DNA from: Spirochaetaceae bacterium
Lineage (GTDB): Bacteria; Spirochaetota; Spirochaetia; SZUA-6; Bin103
Direction of reading: 5' to 3'
Assembly: GCA_028818385.1 (NCBI GenBank)
Contig: JAPPNY010000199.1
Span: forward strand, 1-14,572
Length of the DNA stretch: 14,572 nucleotides
The position numbers and the translations under genes were made by a program. Below, in pieces: positions 7,289 through 14,111 of this stretch (position 1 is its first letter; the number at the start of each line of letters is the position of its first letter). The notes under the pieces are model-generated. The model did no database searches and was not told where the DNA came from. It saw only the letters and a list, made by a program, of their open reading frames with translations.

Positions 7289-9373
7289 TCAGGTCTCGTA
7301 GAAGCGCGCGCCGGACTCCGCGACGCGGCGTAGCAGATCGGACGGCGCGAAGCGTTCACCGTGCTGCTCGCGCAACTCGTCCAACCGCGCGACGATGCGA
7401 CCCGGGCCGTGGTCGTCGGCGTGTGCCAGGATGCCACCGCGATCCTGCGGGAATCCGGTGCCCAGAATCATGATCATGTCCAGCGGCATCGGCTCGCTGA
7501 CGATGCCCTCCTCCAGGCAGCGGCTCGCTTCGTTGGCCATCAGCGCCAGGCAGCGGTGCAGGTCGTCGGCGGTTGCCGGGCGGCGTTCGCCAGCACGCCG
7601 CAGCGCGACGGCGTCCGGATTGGGGCGCTCGTCGCGGCCGGCGTAGGCGTAGAAACCCGCGCCGCTCTTGCGGCCGAGCAAGCCGGCTTCGAACAGCCCC
7701 CGCGCAAGCTCCGGGCACCGGTACCGGCCGCCGAACGAGCGCTCGAGCGAGTCGGCGATCTTGACCGTGACGTCGATGCCGATCTCGTCCATGAGCCGGT
7801 AGGGCCCCATCGGCAGGCCGAACTCGATGGCGAAGCCGTCCAGGTCGTCGATCGCGCCGGCGTCATCCGCCAGGTGGAGGGCTTCCAGCAAGTACGGGAA
7901 CAGCACGCGGTTGGAGACGAACCCGGGCCTGCCGCCCACCACGATCGGCGTCTTGCCCAGGGTGCGGGCGAGGGCGACGGCGGTCGCCAGCACCGCTTCC
8001 GTGGTCTGAGGCGCGCGCGCGATCTCGACCAGTGGCATGCGGTTCACGGGGTTGAAGAAGTGCACGGCCACGAACCGCTCCGGCCGCTGCAGCACGCCGG
8101 CAAGCTCGTCGATCGGCAGCGACGAGGTGTTGGTGGCGATGACGGCATCGGCGCCGACCCGCCCTTCCAGCTCCCGCAGCACCCGTTTCTTGAGATCGGG
8201 GTCCTCGGTCACCGCCTCGATCACCAAGTCCGCGCCGGCCAGCGTCGTCGGGTCGGTGGTGGGCTCGATCCGCGCGAGGTTCGCGTCCACGTCCTCCGCG
8301 ATCATGCGGCCGCGCTGGAGCGGGTAGTCGTACATCGCGCGCGCCGCCGCCATGCCTCGTTCGAGCTGGCCTGCGTCGACGTCGCGGACGGTGACCGGCA
8401 GGCCGGAGTCGCAGAGCGCCCAGGCGATGCCGGCGCCCATGGTGCCGGCGCCCAGCACCGCCGGGCGCTCGACCGGCAGCGGGGCGGCGGCGATGCCCCA
8501 GCGCTCCTTCCGCAGCCGGTCGCGGTTGAAGAACATGCGCATCAGGTTGCGCCCGGCGCGGCTGCGTATCCGGTCGACGAAGGCGGCCCGCTCCACGTCC
8601 AGCCCGGCCGCCATCGCCGTCCCGGCCGTGCGGGCGACGACCTCCAGCGCGGCCAGCGGCGCTTCGTCATGCAGCCGCCCGCGGGCGACGAGCTGCCGTG
8701 CCTCCTCGGCCTGCTCCTCGCCGACCGCCGGCGCCGGCAGACGCAGGTCCGGCCCATCGGGCGCGGGCGCCACGGCCAGCAGCTCGTCCACGGCCCGGTC
8801 CAGGTCCTCGCGCGCCGCGCAGGCGGTCGCCAGCCCCAGCTCCACGGCGCGCGGTCCGTCCACGGGGCGGCCGCTGCAGATCATCGGCAGGGCATGCGCC
8901 ACCCCCACCAGCCGCGGCAGCCGCTGCGTGCCGCCCCAGCCGGGAATCAGGCCCAGGGTCACCTCCGGCAAGCCCAGGGCGCAGCGGCGGTCGTCGGAGA
9001 CCAGCCGCCAGGTGGTCGTCATGGCGAACTCCAGCCCACCGCCCAGGCAGGCGCCGTCGATCACGCTGACCGTCGGCACGCGCAGGGCCGCAAGCCGGCT
9101 GAACAGGCGCTGCCCGCGGCCGATGAAGGCGTCCGCGACCTCGGGTCGGCTGAGCGTGCGCAGCTCGCCGATGTCGGCGCCGGCGATGAAGCAGCCCGGC
9201 TTGGCGCTGCGGAACACCACCGCGCGGATGTCCAGGTCGGCCGCGATGTCGGCGAGCAGGCGCTCCAGCTCATCCAGCACCGGGCTGGAGAAGGTGTTCA
9301 CCCTCGAGCCCGGCTGGTCGAAGAGCACCTCCAGGCGTCCGCCGGGGCGCCGTTGCGTGGTGATGGTCGCCAT
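7289..9373 (-). CDS. fadJ: FadJ/FadB-type enoyl-CoA hydratase / 3-hydroxyacyl-CoA dehydrogenase
   Basis: A 694-residue bifunctional beta-oxidation enzyme that hydrates trans-2-enoyl-CoA and oxidises the L-3-hydroxyacyl-CoA with NAD. The N-terminal crotonase domain (about 1-190) has the oxyanion-hole sequence CFIAGADIGEL and both expected glutamates, E115 in GGGLEFA and E137 in GLPEVTLGLIPGWGGTQRLP. The dehydrogenase domain starts near residue 303 with the NAD motif AVLGAGTMGAG, then NTSSLP and the catalytic His438-Glu450 pair in HFFNPVNRMPLVE, then GFVSNRVL. A C-terminal helical domain follows. Length fits the family (about 700-730). The ATG at 9373 is chosen over an in-frame start at 9475, because the longer form would overlap the divergent operon and adds no conserved sequence. 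No thiolase (fadA/fadI) is adjacent, so a FadB versus FadJ role is not settled. Confidence 0.93.
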   Translation of the reverse strand: MATITTQRRPGGRLEVLFDQPGSRVNTFSSPVLDELERLLADIAADLDIRAVVFRSAKPGCFIAGADIGELRTLSRPEVADAFIGRGQRLFSRLAALRVPTVSVIDGACLGGGLEFAMTTTWRLVSDDRRCALGLPEVTLGLIPGWGGTQRLPRLVGVAHALPMICSGRPVDGPRAVELGLATACAAREDLDRAVDELLAVAPAPDGPDLRLPAPAVGEEQAEEARQLVARGRLHDEAPLAALEVVARTAGTAMAAGLDVERAAFVDRIRSRAGRNLMRMFFNRDRLRKERWGIAAAPLPVERPAVLGAGTMGAGIAWALCDSGLPVTVRDVDAGQLERGMAAARAMYDYPLQRGRMIAEDVDANLARIEPTTDPTTLAGADLVIEAVTEDPDLKKRVLRELEGRVGADAVIATNTSSLPIDELAGVLQRPERFVAVHFFNPVNRMPLVEIARAPQTTEAVLATAVALARTLGKTPIVVGGRPGFVSNRVLFPYLLEALHLADDAGAIDDLDGFAIEFGLPMGPYRLMDEIGIDVTVKIADSLERSFGGRYRCPELARGLFEAGLLGRKSGAGFYAYAGRDERPNPDAVALRRAGERRPATADDLHRCLALMANEASRCLEEGIVSEPMPLDMIMILGTGFPQDRGGILAHADDHGPGRIVARLDELREQHGERFAPSDLLRRVAESGARFYET

Positions 9374-9383
9374 AGCGGGCCGG

Positions 9384-9413
9384 ATTGTAGGCCGCCGGCA
9401 GACTCCTTGACAG
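9384..9413 (-). promoter_or_regulatory. Candidate promoter for the beta-oxidation gene
   Basis: On the minus strand, TACAAT (9389-9384) is a near-perfect -10 box. CTGTCA (9413-9408) is a four-of-six -35 box, with an 18-base spacer. Transcription would begin around 9377, leaving only about four bases before the ATG, so the mRNA would be almost leaderless. That agrees with the absence of a Shine-Dalgarno sequence. Confidence 0.5.
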
Positions 9414-9435
9414 CCGGTAGCGACCTCGCCAGTGT
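9407..9435 (+). promoter_or_regulatory. Candidate promoter for the 2-oxoacid dehydrogenase operon
   Basis: A consensus -35 TTGACA at 9407-9412 is followed after 17 bases by the weak -10 CAGTGT (9430-9435). The same -35 bases, read on the other strand, serve the divergent gene. A weak -10 next to a perfect -35 may indicate activator dependence. If real, the start of transcription near 9442 rules out GTG 9432 as the start codon. Confidence 0.4.
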
Positions 9436-9443
9436 CGCCAACC

Positions 9444-10415
9444 GTGGCGCAGATGACGTTCGCGCAATCAGTCAACGCCGGGCTCCGGGAGGAGATGCGG
9501 CGCGACGCCGGCGTGGTGGTGATGGGCGAGGACGTCGGCCACTACGGCGGCGTGTTCGGCGTCACGCGCGGCCTGCAGGACGAGTTCGGTGCCGAGCGCG
9601 TGCGCGACGCGCCGCTGTGCGAGGCGGCGATCGTCGGCTTCTGCGTCGGCCTGGCGGTGGCCGGCAAGCCGGCCGTGGCCGAGCTGGAGTTCATGGACTT
9701 CGTCACCTTCGCCATGGACCCGATCGTCAACCAGGCCGCGAAGCTCCGATACTTCTGGGGCGGGCAGGTGTCGGTGCCGCTGGTGGTGCGCGCCCCGGTT
9801 GCCGCCAACCTCGGCTTCGGCAGCCAGCACTCGCAGAGCCTGGAGGCGTGGTTCATGCACGTGCCCGGCCTGCGCATCGCCATGCCCTCCAACGGCTACG
9901 ACGCCAAGGGCCTGATCAAGACCGCGGTCCGCGATCCCAACCCGGTGCTGTTCCTGGAGAACATCAGCCTCTACCCCAGCCGCGTGGAGGTTCCGGAAGA
10001 GGAGTACCTGATCCCCTTTGGGGAGGCGCACGTGGTCCGCACCGGCAGCGACGTGACCGTGGTGGCGCTGGCGTCGATGGTGCCGCGCGCGCTGGAGGCC
10101 GCCGACGCGCTGGCCGCGGAAGGTATCAGCGTGGAGATCATCGATCCGCGCACGCTGGCCCCACTGGACATCGACACGATCGTGGAGTCGGTACGAAAAA
10201 CCGGCCGCGTGGTCATCGCCCACGTGGCACACAAGACCGCCGGCGTCGGCGCCGAGATCGCCCAGCAGATCACGGAGCTGGCCTTCGATCACCTGGAAGC
10301 GCCGGTGCGGCGGGTCGCGGCGCTGGACAATCCCATCCCCGCGAGCCAGCCGCTGGAGGCGCAGGTGTTTCCGGGAACGGACGAGATCGTGGAGGCCTGT
10401 CGTGCCCTCGGTTGA
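9444..10415 (+). CDS. 2-oxoacid dehydrogenase E1 component, beta subunit
   Basis: A 323-residue subunit of the thiamine-diphosphate-dependent E1, which decarboxylates pyruvate, branched-chain 2-oxoacids or acetoin and reductively acylates a lipoyl domain. The GTG at 9444 gives MAQMTFAQSVNAGLREEM, matching the known MAQMT start of PdhB proteins. GTG 9432 and ATG 9453 are alternatives. Conserved features are VVVMGEDVG, RVRDAPLCEAAIVG with the catalytic glutamate (E60), SQHSQSLEAWFMHVPGL (H129), and the transketolase C-terminal domain with IDPRTLAPLDIDTIVESV. The usual C-terminal domain glutamate after VVIAH is replaced by the AHVAHKTAGVGAEI version. It is the first gene of the operon and overlaps E1-alpha by 14 bases. 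Substrate class is not determined. Confidence 0.92.
   Translation: MAQMTFAQSVNAGLREEMRRDAGVVVMGEDVGHYGGVFGVTRGLQDEFGAERVRDAPLCEAAIVGFCVGLAVAGKPAVAELEFMDFVTFAMDPIVNQAAKLRYFWGGQVSVPLVVRAPVAANLGFGSQHSQSLEAWFMHVPGLRIAMPSNGYDAKGLIKTAVRDPNPVLFLENISLYPSRVEVPEEEYLIPFGEAHVVRTGSDVTVVALASMVPRALEAADALAAEGISVEIIDPRTLAPLDIDTIVESVRKTGRVVIAHVAHKTAGVGAEIAQQITELAFDHLEAPVRRVAALDNPIPASQPLEAQVFPGTDEIVEACRALG
10391..10395 (+). promoter_or_regulatory. Ribosome binding site deciding the E1-alpha GTG start
   Basis: GGAGG sits 6 bases before GTG 10402, inside the end of the E1-beta gene. It supports the overlapping GTG start rather than the internal ATG at 10456. Confidence 0.65.
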
Positions 10416-11367
10416 CCCAATCTCCGGTGAGCAGCGCGCGGAGGTTCTGCGCCGCATGTGGCTGATCCGCCACTTCGAGGAGGCGGCGGTCCGGCTCTAC
10501 GGTGAGGGCCGCTACCGCGGCTCGACCCATCCGTACATCGCTCAGGAAGCGACCGCGCTGGCCGTGTGCGCGGCGTTGCGGCCGACCGACACGGTGCTGG
10601 CCACCTACCGCGGACACGGCGCGGCGATCGCCGCGGGCTGCGACGTGACCGCCATGATGGGCGAGCTGCTGGGCAAGGAAAGCGGCCTGTGCAAGGGCAA
10701 GGGCGGCTCCATGCACTTCAGCCACGTCGGCGATCGCCTGTTCGGCTGCAACGCCATCGTCTCCGGGCAGATCCCGATGGCCGGCGGCATCGCGCTGGCC
10801 ACGCGCATCGACGGCGGGGACGCGGTGACGGTCGCCTTCTTCGGCGACGGCGCCTCCTGCGAGGGAGTGTTCTACGAAACCCTGAACATGGCCGTGCTCT
10901 GGAAGCTGCCGCTGGTGCTGGTCTGCGAGAACAACGAGTACGCGATCTCCACCCACTACACGCAGGCGGTGAGCGTGCCGCGCATCTCCGACCGGGCCAA
11001 GGGATTCGGCCTGCCCGGCGTGCACGTGGACGGCTGCGACTACGACGCCGTGCAGGCGGCCGCCGCGGAGGCGGTCGCTCGGGCGCGGGCGGGGGAGGGC
11101 CCCACGCTGATCGAGGCCAAGACCGTTCGCTGGACCCGGCACAGCGCCGTGGCCGCCGGCGGCTCGAGCGAGGGTGGCGAGAAGTGGCGGGAGACCGATC
11201 CCATCCCCCGCTTCACCGAGCAGGCGATCGCCGAGGGAGCGCTGGACGCCGCGGCGGCCGAGCGCATCCGCGACGAGGCCCGCGCCGAGGTCGAGCACGC
11301 CGCCGAGGCGGCGATCGCCGCTCCCTATCCGCCGCCGTCGGCGCTGGCCACCGACGTATTCGCCTGA
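10402..11367 (+). CDS. 2-oxoacid dehydrogenase E1 component, alpha subunit
   Basis: A 321-residue thiamine-diphosphate-binding subunit that forms the alpha2beta2 E1 with the preceding product. It shows RRMWLIRHFEEAAVRLY at the N-terminus, YRGHG (H72), the GGSMHFSH segment, and the TPP motif GDG (148-150) followed after 26 residues by NN (177-178) in LVCENNEYAIST. The phosphorylation-loop region has RWTRHSAVAAGG. It looks closest to AcoA/PdhA-type alpha subunits, so acetoin, pyruvate or a branched-chain 2-oxoacid are all possible substrates. The GTG start overlaps the E1-beta stop by 14 bases and has its own GGAGG site. The beta-then-alpha order is the reverse of the common layout. Confidence 0.93.
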   Translation: MPSVDPISGEQRAEVLRRMWLIRHFEEAAVRLYGEGRYRGSTHPYIAQEATALAVCAALRPTDTVLATYRGHGAAIAAGCDVTAMMGELLGKESGLCKGKGGSMHFSHVGDRLFGCNAIVSGQIPMAGGIALATRIDGGDAVTVAFFGDGASCEGVFYETLNMAVLWKLPLVLVCENNEYAISTHYTQAVSVPRISDRAKGFGLPGVHVDGCDYDAVQAAAAEAVARARAGEGPTLIEAKTVRWTRHSAVAAGGSSEGGEKWRETDPIPRFTEQAIAEGALDAAAAERIRDEARAEVEHAAEAAIAAPYPPPSALATDVFA

Positions 11368-11372
11368 CGCGC

Positions 11373-11861
11373 ATGGTCGAGGCGGTCATCCCCAAGCTGG
11401 ACGAGACGACGGAGGTCGCCACCGTCGAGCGCTGGCTGGTGCAGGAAGGCGATCGGGTCGAGCAGGGACAGCCGATCTGCGAGGTGGAGACCGACAAGGC
11501 GCTGGTGCAGGTGGAGGCCCCGGCGGCGGGCACCCTGCGCCGTCAGCTTGTCGCCGCCGGCACCGAAGTGCCGCCGCTGACCATCGTCGCACTGGTGGGC
11601 AATCCGTCCGAGCCGGTCCCGCAGGTCGATCCGTACGCGCGCACAGCCGGTGGGCCGCAGTCCTCGGCGCCGATGGCAGAGGGGCCAGCCGCGACGCTGT
11701 CGGCCGCGCAGCCCTCGGCACCGGCCTCGGGCCGACCGATCGCCTCGCCGCGGGCCAGGCGGCTGGCCGAGGAGCTGGGCGTCGACCTGGGCACGGTCAC
11801 CGGCACCGGTCCGGGCGGCAAGATCACCGATCGCGACGTGCAGCGGGCGGCGGAGGAATGA
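11373..11861 (+). CDS. Lipoyl domain and E3-binding domain protein lacking the E2 acyltransferase core
   Basis: A 162-residue protein. Residues 1-78 are a lipoyl domain with the lipoylation motif EVETDKALVQVEAPAAG (Lys42). A Pro/Ala/Ser-rich linker covers about 79-122. Residues 123-160 are a peripheral-subunit-binding (E3-binding) domain, ASPRARRLAEELG then TGTGPGGKITDRDV. A full E2 would continue with about 230 residues of catalytic domain carrying HxxxDG. Here a TGA follows directly and the next gene is a cupin, so no core is encoded in any nearby frame. It can carry acyl groups from E1 and dock E3, but cannot itself transfer them to CoA. It starts five bases after E1-alpha without a clear ribosome site, suggesting coupling. 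It could resemble protein X (E3BP) or a swinging-arm carrier used with an unlinked E2. Confidence 0.85.
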   Translation: MVEAVIPKLDETTEVATVERWLVQEGDRVEQGQPICEVETDKALVQVEAPAAGTLRRQLVAAGTEVPPLTIVALVGNPSEPVPQVDPYARTAGGPQSSAPMAEGPAATLSAAQPSAPASGRPIASPRARRLAEELGVDLGTVTGTGPGGKITDRDVQRAAEE

Positions 11862-11923
11862 TGCCGGCAGCAGGATGGACACAGCGGGCACCAGCACGGA
11901 CCCATCGGGCGGCCGGCCGGTGA
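11852..11923 (+). other. GGAGG site and 21-codon mini-ORF ahead of the cupin
   Basis: GGAGG (11852-11856) precedes tandem ATG codons at 11858 and 11861, the second overlapping the previous stop. The frame ends at TGA 11921-11923, overlapping GTG 11920, which is in frame with the cupin (GTGA). It may couple translation between the lipoyl protein and the cupin. The peptide itself shows no recognisable feature. Confidence 0.25.
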
Positions 11924-12276
11924 GCCGGGCGGACGCACCCGTCTTCTTCGACTCCGACGCCGTCGCGTGGCAGGCACACCCGCTGTTTCCGCCGATCGAC
12001 ATCAAGGACCTGCAGCCGGGAGCCGCCCATCCGGCCGGCACGTTCAGCCTGATGCGCGTCAAGGTGGCGGCCGGCGGGCGCATCGACCCGCACACCCATC
12101 CCGTGGAGACCGAGACCGCCTACGTGCTGCGCGGCGCAGCCCGGCTGCTCTGCCAGGGCGTGACCACCGAGCTGCGCGCCGGCGGCGGCGTCTCCATCCC
12201 GCCCGGCCTGGAGCACTCGCTCGAAGCCGACGCCGAGGTCGAGCTGCTCGCCATCCACACCCCGCCTTTGCGCTGA
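11875..12276 (+). CDS. Small single-domain cupin
   Basis: A 133-residue protein of the RmlC-like beta-barrel type, probably metal-binding and cytoplasmic. Cupin motif 1 is GGRIDPHTHPVETETAYVLRG, with two histidines and a glutamate as ligands. Motif 2 is GGGVSIPPGLEHSLEAD, with the third histidine. The first 15 residues from ATG 11875 are low-complexity, so the GTG at 11920 (MSRADAPVFFDSD) may be the true start. It lies in the 2-oxoacid dehydrogenase operon, 13 bases after the lipoyl protein. Single-domain cupins range from dioxygenases and isomerases to sensors, and the substrate cannot be read from sequence. Confidence 0.85.
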   Translation: MDTAGTSTDPSGGRPVSRADAPVFFDSDAVAWQAHPLFPPIDIKDLQPGAAHPAGTFSLMRVKVAAGGRIDPHTHPVETETAYVLRGAARLLCQGVTTELRAGGGVSIPPGLEHSLEADAEVELLAIHTPPLR

Positions 12277-12283
12277 GCGCGCG

Positions 12284-12292
12284 TGGTAGGCT
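12284..12292 (+). promoter_or_regulatory. Candidate extended -10 before the Uma2 gene
   Basis: TGGTAGGCT fits TGnTAnnnT and sits in a copy of GCGCGTGGTAG (12279-12289) also found at 3202-3212. It is only nine bases from the ATG at 12302, so the transcript would be leaderless or nearly so. No -35 is visible. Confidence 0.25.
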
Positions 12293-12301
12293 GGCGGACC
12301 C

Positions 12302-12865
12302 ATGGCGATCGTCGTCGACCGCAAGACCAAGCTCACCTACGAGGACTACCTGCAGCTTCCCGAGGACGGACGCAGGCACGAGATCATCGATGGAGATCAC
12401 TACGTAAGCGCAGCCCCCTTCGTGCCCCACCAGCGAGTCGTCAAGAGGCTGATGGTGCAATTCTATCGCCGGATTGAAGAAACGGGATTGGGTGAGGTGC
12501 TTCCGGCGCCCGTGGCGACGGTGCTGAGCGAAACCGACGTCGTGGAACCGGACCTCGTCGTGGTGCTGGGGCCGAACGCGTCGGTGGTCACCCGCGAGCG
12601 AATCGACGGCGCCCCCGATCTGGTGGTCGAGATCCTTTCGCCCTCGACCGCGCACCGGGATCGCGGCCTGAAGCTGGACCTCTACCAGAAGTCAGGAGTA
12701 GCCGAGTATTGGATCGTCGACGCGGAGCGCCGCGTCGTGCATCAGTACGTGCTGGAAGACGGCGTCTTCCGCGCCTCGGGCGAGCACGCGGAGCGGATCA
12801 CCGTCGCCTGCACGGCGGGTTGCGGCGGCCGACCGGTACGGATCGACCTGACCGCGATCTGGTAG
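12302..12865 (+). CDS. Uma2-family (DUF820) putative endonuclease
   Basis: A 187-residue protein of the Uma2 family, which has a restriction-endonuclease-like PD-(D/E)XK fold and no settled cellular role. The start shows LTYEDYLQLPEDGRRHEIIDG, the typical entry helix with the conserved glutamate (E27). The core follows with VVEPDLVVVLG (D84) and DLVVEILSPST (E110), then DRGLKLDLYQKSGVAEYWIVD with Lys124 and the family-specific EYWIVD end. Length is normal and the expected acidic residues are present, so the protein appears intact. These genes are often present in many copies in genomes of cyanobacteria, Chloroflexota and some spirochaetes. It has no obvious link with the upstream metabolic operon. 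DUF1643 follows after ten bases. Confidence 0.9.
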   Translation: MAIVVDRKTKLTYEDYLQLPEDGRRHEIIDGDHYVSAAPFVPHQRVVKRLMVQFYRRIEETGLGEVLPAPVATVLSETDVVEPDLVVVLGPNASVVTRERIDGAPDLVVEILSPSTAHRDRGLKLDLYQKSGVAEYWIVDAERRVVHQYVLEDGVFRASGEHAERITVACTAGCGGRPVRIDLTAIW

Positions 12866-12875
12866 AGACTTCACG

Positions 12876-13346
12876 ATGGACCCGGCGGGCTTCTCCGACG
12901 ACCGGAAGTACCGCTACGTTCTGCGGCGCGAGATTGGCTCGTCCGCGCGGCGCGTTGTGTTCATCATGTTGAATCCGTCCAGCGCGGACGAGGATCGGGA
13001 CGACCCGACCGTTCGCAGGTGCGTCGGTTTCGCGCGGCGCTGGGGATTCGGGGCGTTGGAGGTCGTGAACCTGTTCGCGCTGGTGTCAACCGACCCGAAT
13101 GGCCTGCAGGCCGCGGACGATCCGGTGGGGCCGGGAAACGACGCGGCGATCCGCTCGGCGCTGTCGTCAGCGGACAGGGTCGTTCTGGCGTGGGGCAACA
13201 ACGGGCTGCGGCGCCGGGACAGGGCGGACGCGGTGATCGCGATGGCGCGGAGTGCGGGCACGCCATGCTGCCTCGGAATGACGAAGGAGGGCGCGCCCAG
13301 ACATCCCTTGCGCCTGAGCTACAAGGCGGCGCTGACGCCATTCTGA
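12876..13346 (+). CDS. DUF1643 domain protein
   Basis: A 156-residue protein of unknown function. It shows the family hallmarks: RYVLRREIG at the start, VVFIMLNPSSADEDRDDPTVRRC near residue 27, GFARRWGFGALEVVNLFALVSTDP, a GPGNDAAI segment and VVLAWGNNG. Length matches the usual 150-170. It starts ten bases after the Uma2 stop without a clear ribosome site, so the two may share a transcript. DUF1643 proteins occur widely as accessory genes, including on mobile elements. The biochemical role is not known to me and I do not infer one. Confidence 0.9.
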   Translation: MDPAGFSDDRKYRYVLRREIGSSARRVVFIMLNPSSADEDRDDPTVRRCVGFARRWGFGALEVVNLFALVSTDPNGLQAADDPVGPGNDAAIRSALSSADRVVLAWGNNGLRRRDRADAVIAMARSAGTPCCLGMTKEGAPRHPLRLSYKAALTPF

Positions 13347-13347
13347 A

Positions 13348-13408
13348 CGTGGTTTGGGCGCCAGAGCAGGGGACACCGCACTGCTGTCTGATACCATGGC
13401 GAACCACG
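13348..13408 (+). repeat. Long imperfect inverted repeat upstream of the toxin-antitoxin-like pair
   Basis: CGTGGTT (13348-13354) and CGCCA (13359-13363) on the left pair with the continuous TGGCGAACCACG (13397-13408) on the right, with a four-base bulge (13355-13358). Inside, AGCAG (13365-13369) pairs with CTGCT (13381-13385). It ends ten bases before the ATG of the DUF433 gene and encloses a plausible promoter. It could be an operator for autorepression, a structured leader, or a hairpin ending the upstream transcript. Confidence 0.5.
13370..13397 (+). promoter_or_regulatory. Candidate promoter of the DUF433/DUF5615 pair
   Basis: GGGACA (13370-13375, four of six matches to TTGACA) is followed after 16 bases by TACCAT (13392-13397). 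The latter is preceded by TG-A, making an extended -10 (TGATACCAT). Transcription would start near 13404, with the ATG at 13419. The promoter lies between the arms of the inverted repeat. Confidence 0.4.
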
Positions 13409-13418
13409 AGGTTTCAGG

Positions 13419-14111
13419 ATGAACGACGTGTCGACACTGGGGGCCTACACGTTTGCCGATGCCGCCCGCTACGTGGTGGCTCCGGTCGCAACCGTCCGTG
13501 CCTGGTTTCTTGGCACGACCACCGGAGCCGGTCGCTTCGAGCGAGTGCTGCAGTTGGACGACTCCGAGCATCGCATGCTGTCGTTCCGCAATCTCGTGGA
13601 GCTCCACGTTCTGAACTCCGTGAGACGGCGCCACCGAGTGACGCTGTTCAAGGTCAGAACGGCTATAGCAATCCTGTCGGAAGCCTGGGGATCGGATCAT
13701 CCGCTGGCTGAACGGGACATGCTCACGGACGGCTACGACCTGTTTGCTCATGTGGCTGGCCTGCTGACGAACGTAAGCACGTCTGACCAGCAGATCCTGC
13801 TCGACAAAGTCTTGCAGGCCGCGCTACGGAGAATCGACAGGCACCCGGCCGGGGGGGCGGCGAAGCTCTTTCCCTTTCCGGCGGACGACCTGGAGTCGGA
13901 GGAGCCGAAGACGATCGAGATCGACCCATCCGTTCAGTTCGGCCGGCCGTGCCTTACCGGCACGGGCATTCCGACGGAAGCGCTGTACGACCGTCATGCC
14001 GGCGGGGAGGCCGTGGATCAGCTCGCTGACGACTATGGACTGGCCGGCGAACGTGTGCGGGACGCCATCGAGTACGAGGAGCAACTGCGCACTCGGCTGT
14101 GTGCCGCTTGA
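13419..14111 (+). CDS. DUF433-domain antitoxin-like protein with N-terminal MerR-like helix-turn-helix
   Basis: A 230-residue protein. Residues about 8-75 read as a MerR-like DNA-binding region (YTFADAARYVVAPVATVRAWF, then LSFRNLVELHVLNSVRRRHR). The middle is helical. The C-terminus, about 165-225, is a DUF433 domain with IEIDPSVQFGRPCLTGTGIP, then DQLADDYGL and VRDAIEYEEQLR. Proteins of this kind are known next to DUF5615 PIN-like proteins and act as antitoxins in VapB45-type systems. That fits the sequence directly downstream. An autoregulatory role is inferred from the DNA-binding domain and the inverted repeat before the gene. The start is supported by a GAGG stretch (13408-13411) and by protein similarity. 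The downstream PIN-like coding sequence continues in the same frame after one TGA. Confidence 0.85.
   Translation: MNDVSTLGAYTFADAARYVVAPVATVRAWFLGTTTGAGRFERVLQLDDSEHRMLSFRNLVELHVLNSVRRRHRVTLFKVRTAIAILSEAWGSDHPLAERDMLTDGYDLFAHVAGLLTNVSTSDQQILLDKVLQAALRRIDRHPAGGAAKLFPFPADDLESEEPKTIEIDPSVQFGRPCLTGTGIPTEALYDRHAGGEAVDQLADDYGLAGERVRDAIEYEEQLRTRLCAA

Noticed and set aside
5653..7437. Minus-strand open frame opposite the two permeases
   Set aside because: It gives a His/Gln/Arg-rich translation with no family features, while the opposite strand encodes clear permeases.
9374..9475. 34-residue N-terminal extension of the beta-oxidation protein
   Set aside because: It would overlap the divergent operon start, the sequence is unconserved in type, and a good -10 box lies just before the ATG at 9373.
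7361..10465. Open frame of about 1030 codons on the + strand across the beta-oxidation gene and E1-beta
   Set aside because: It runs antisense to one real gene and out of frame over another, with low-complexity composition and no recognisable motif.
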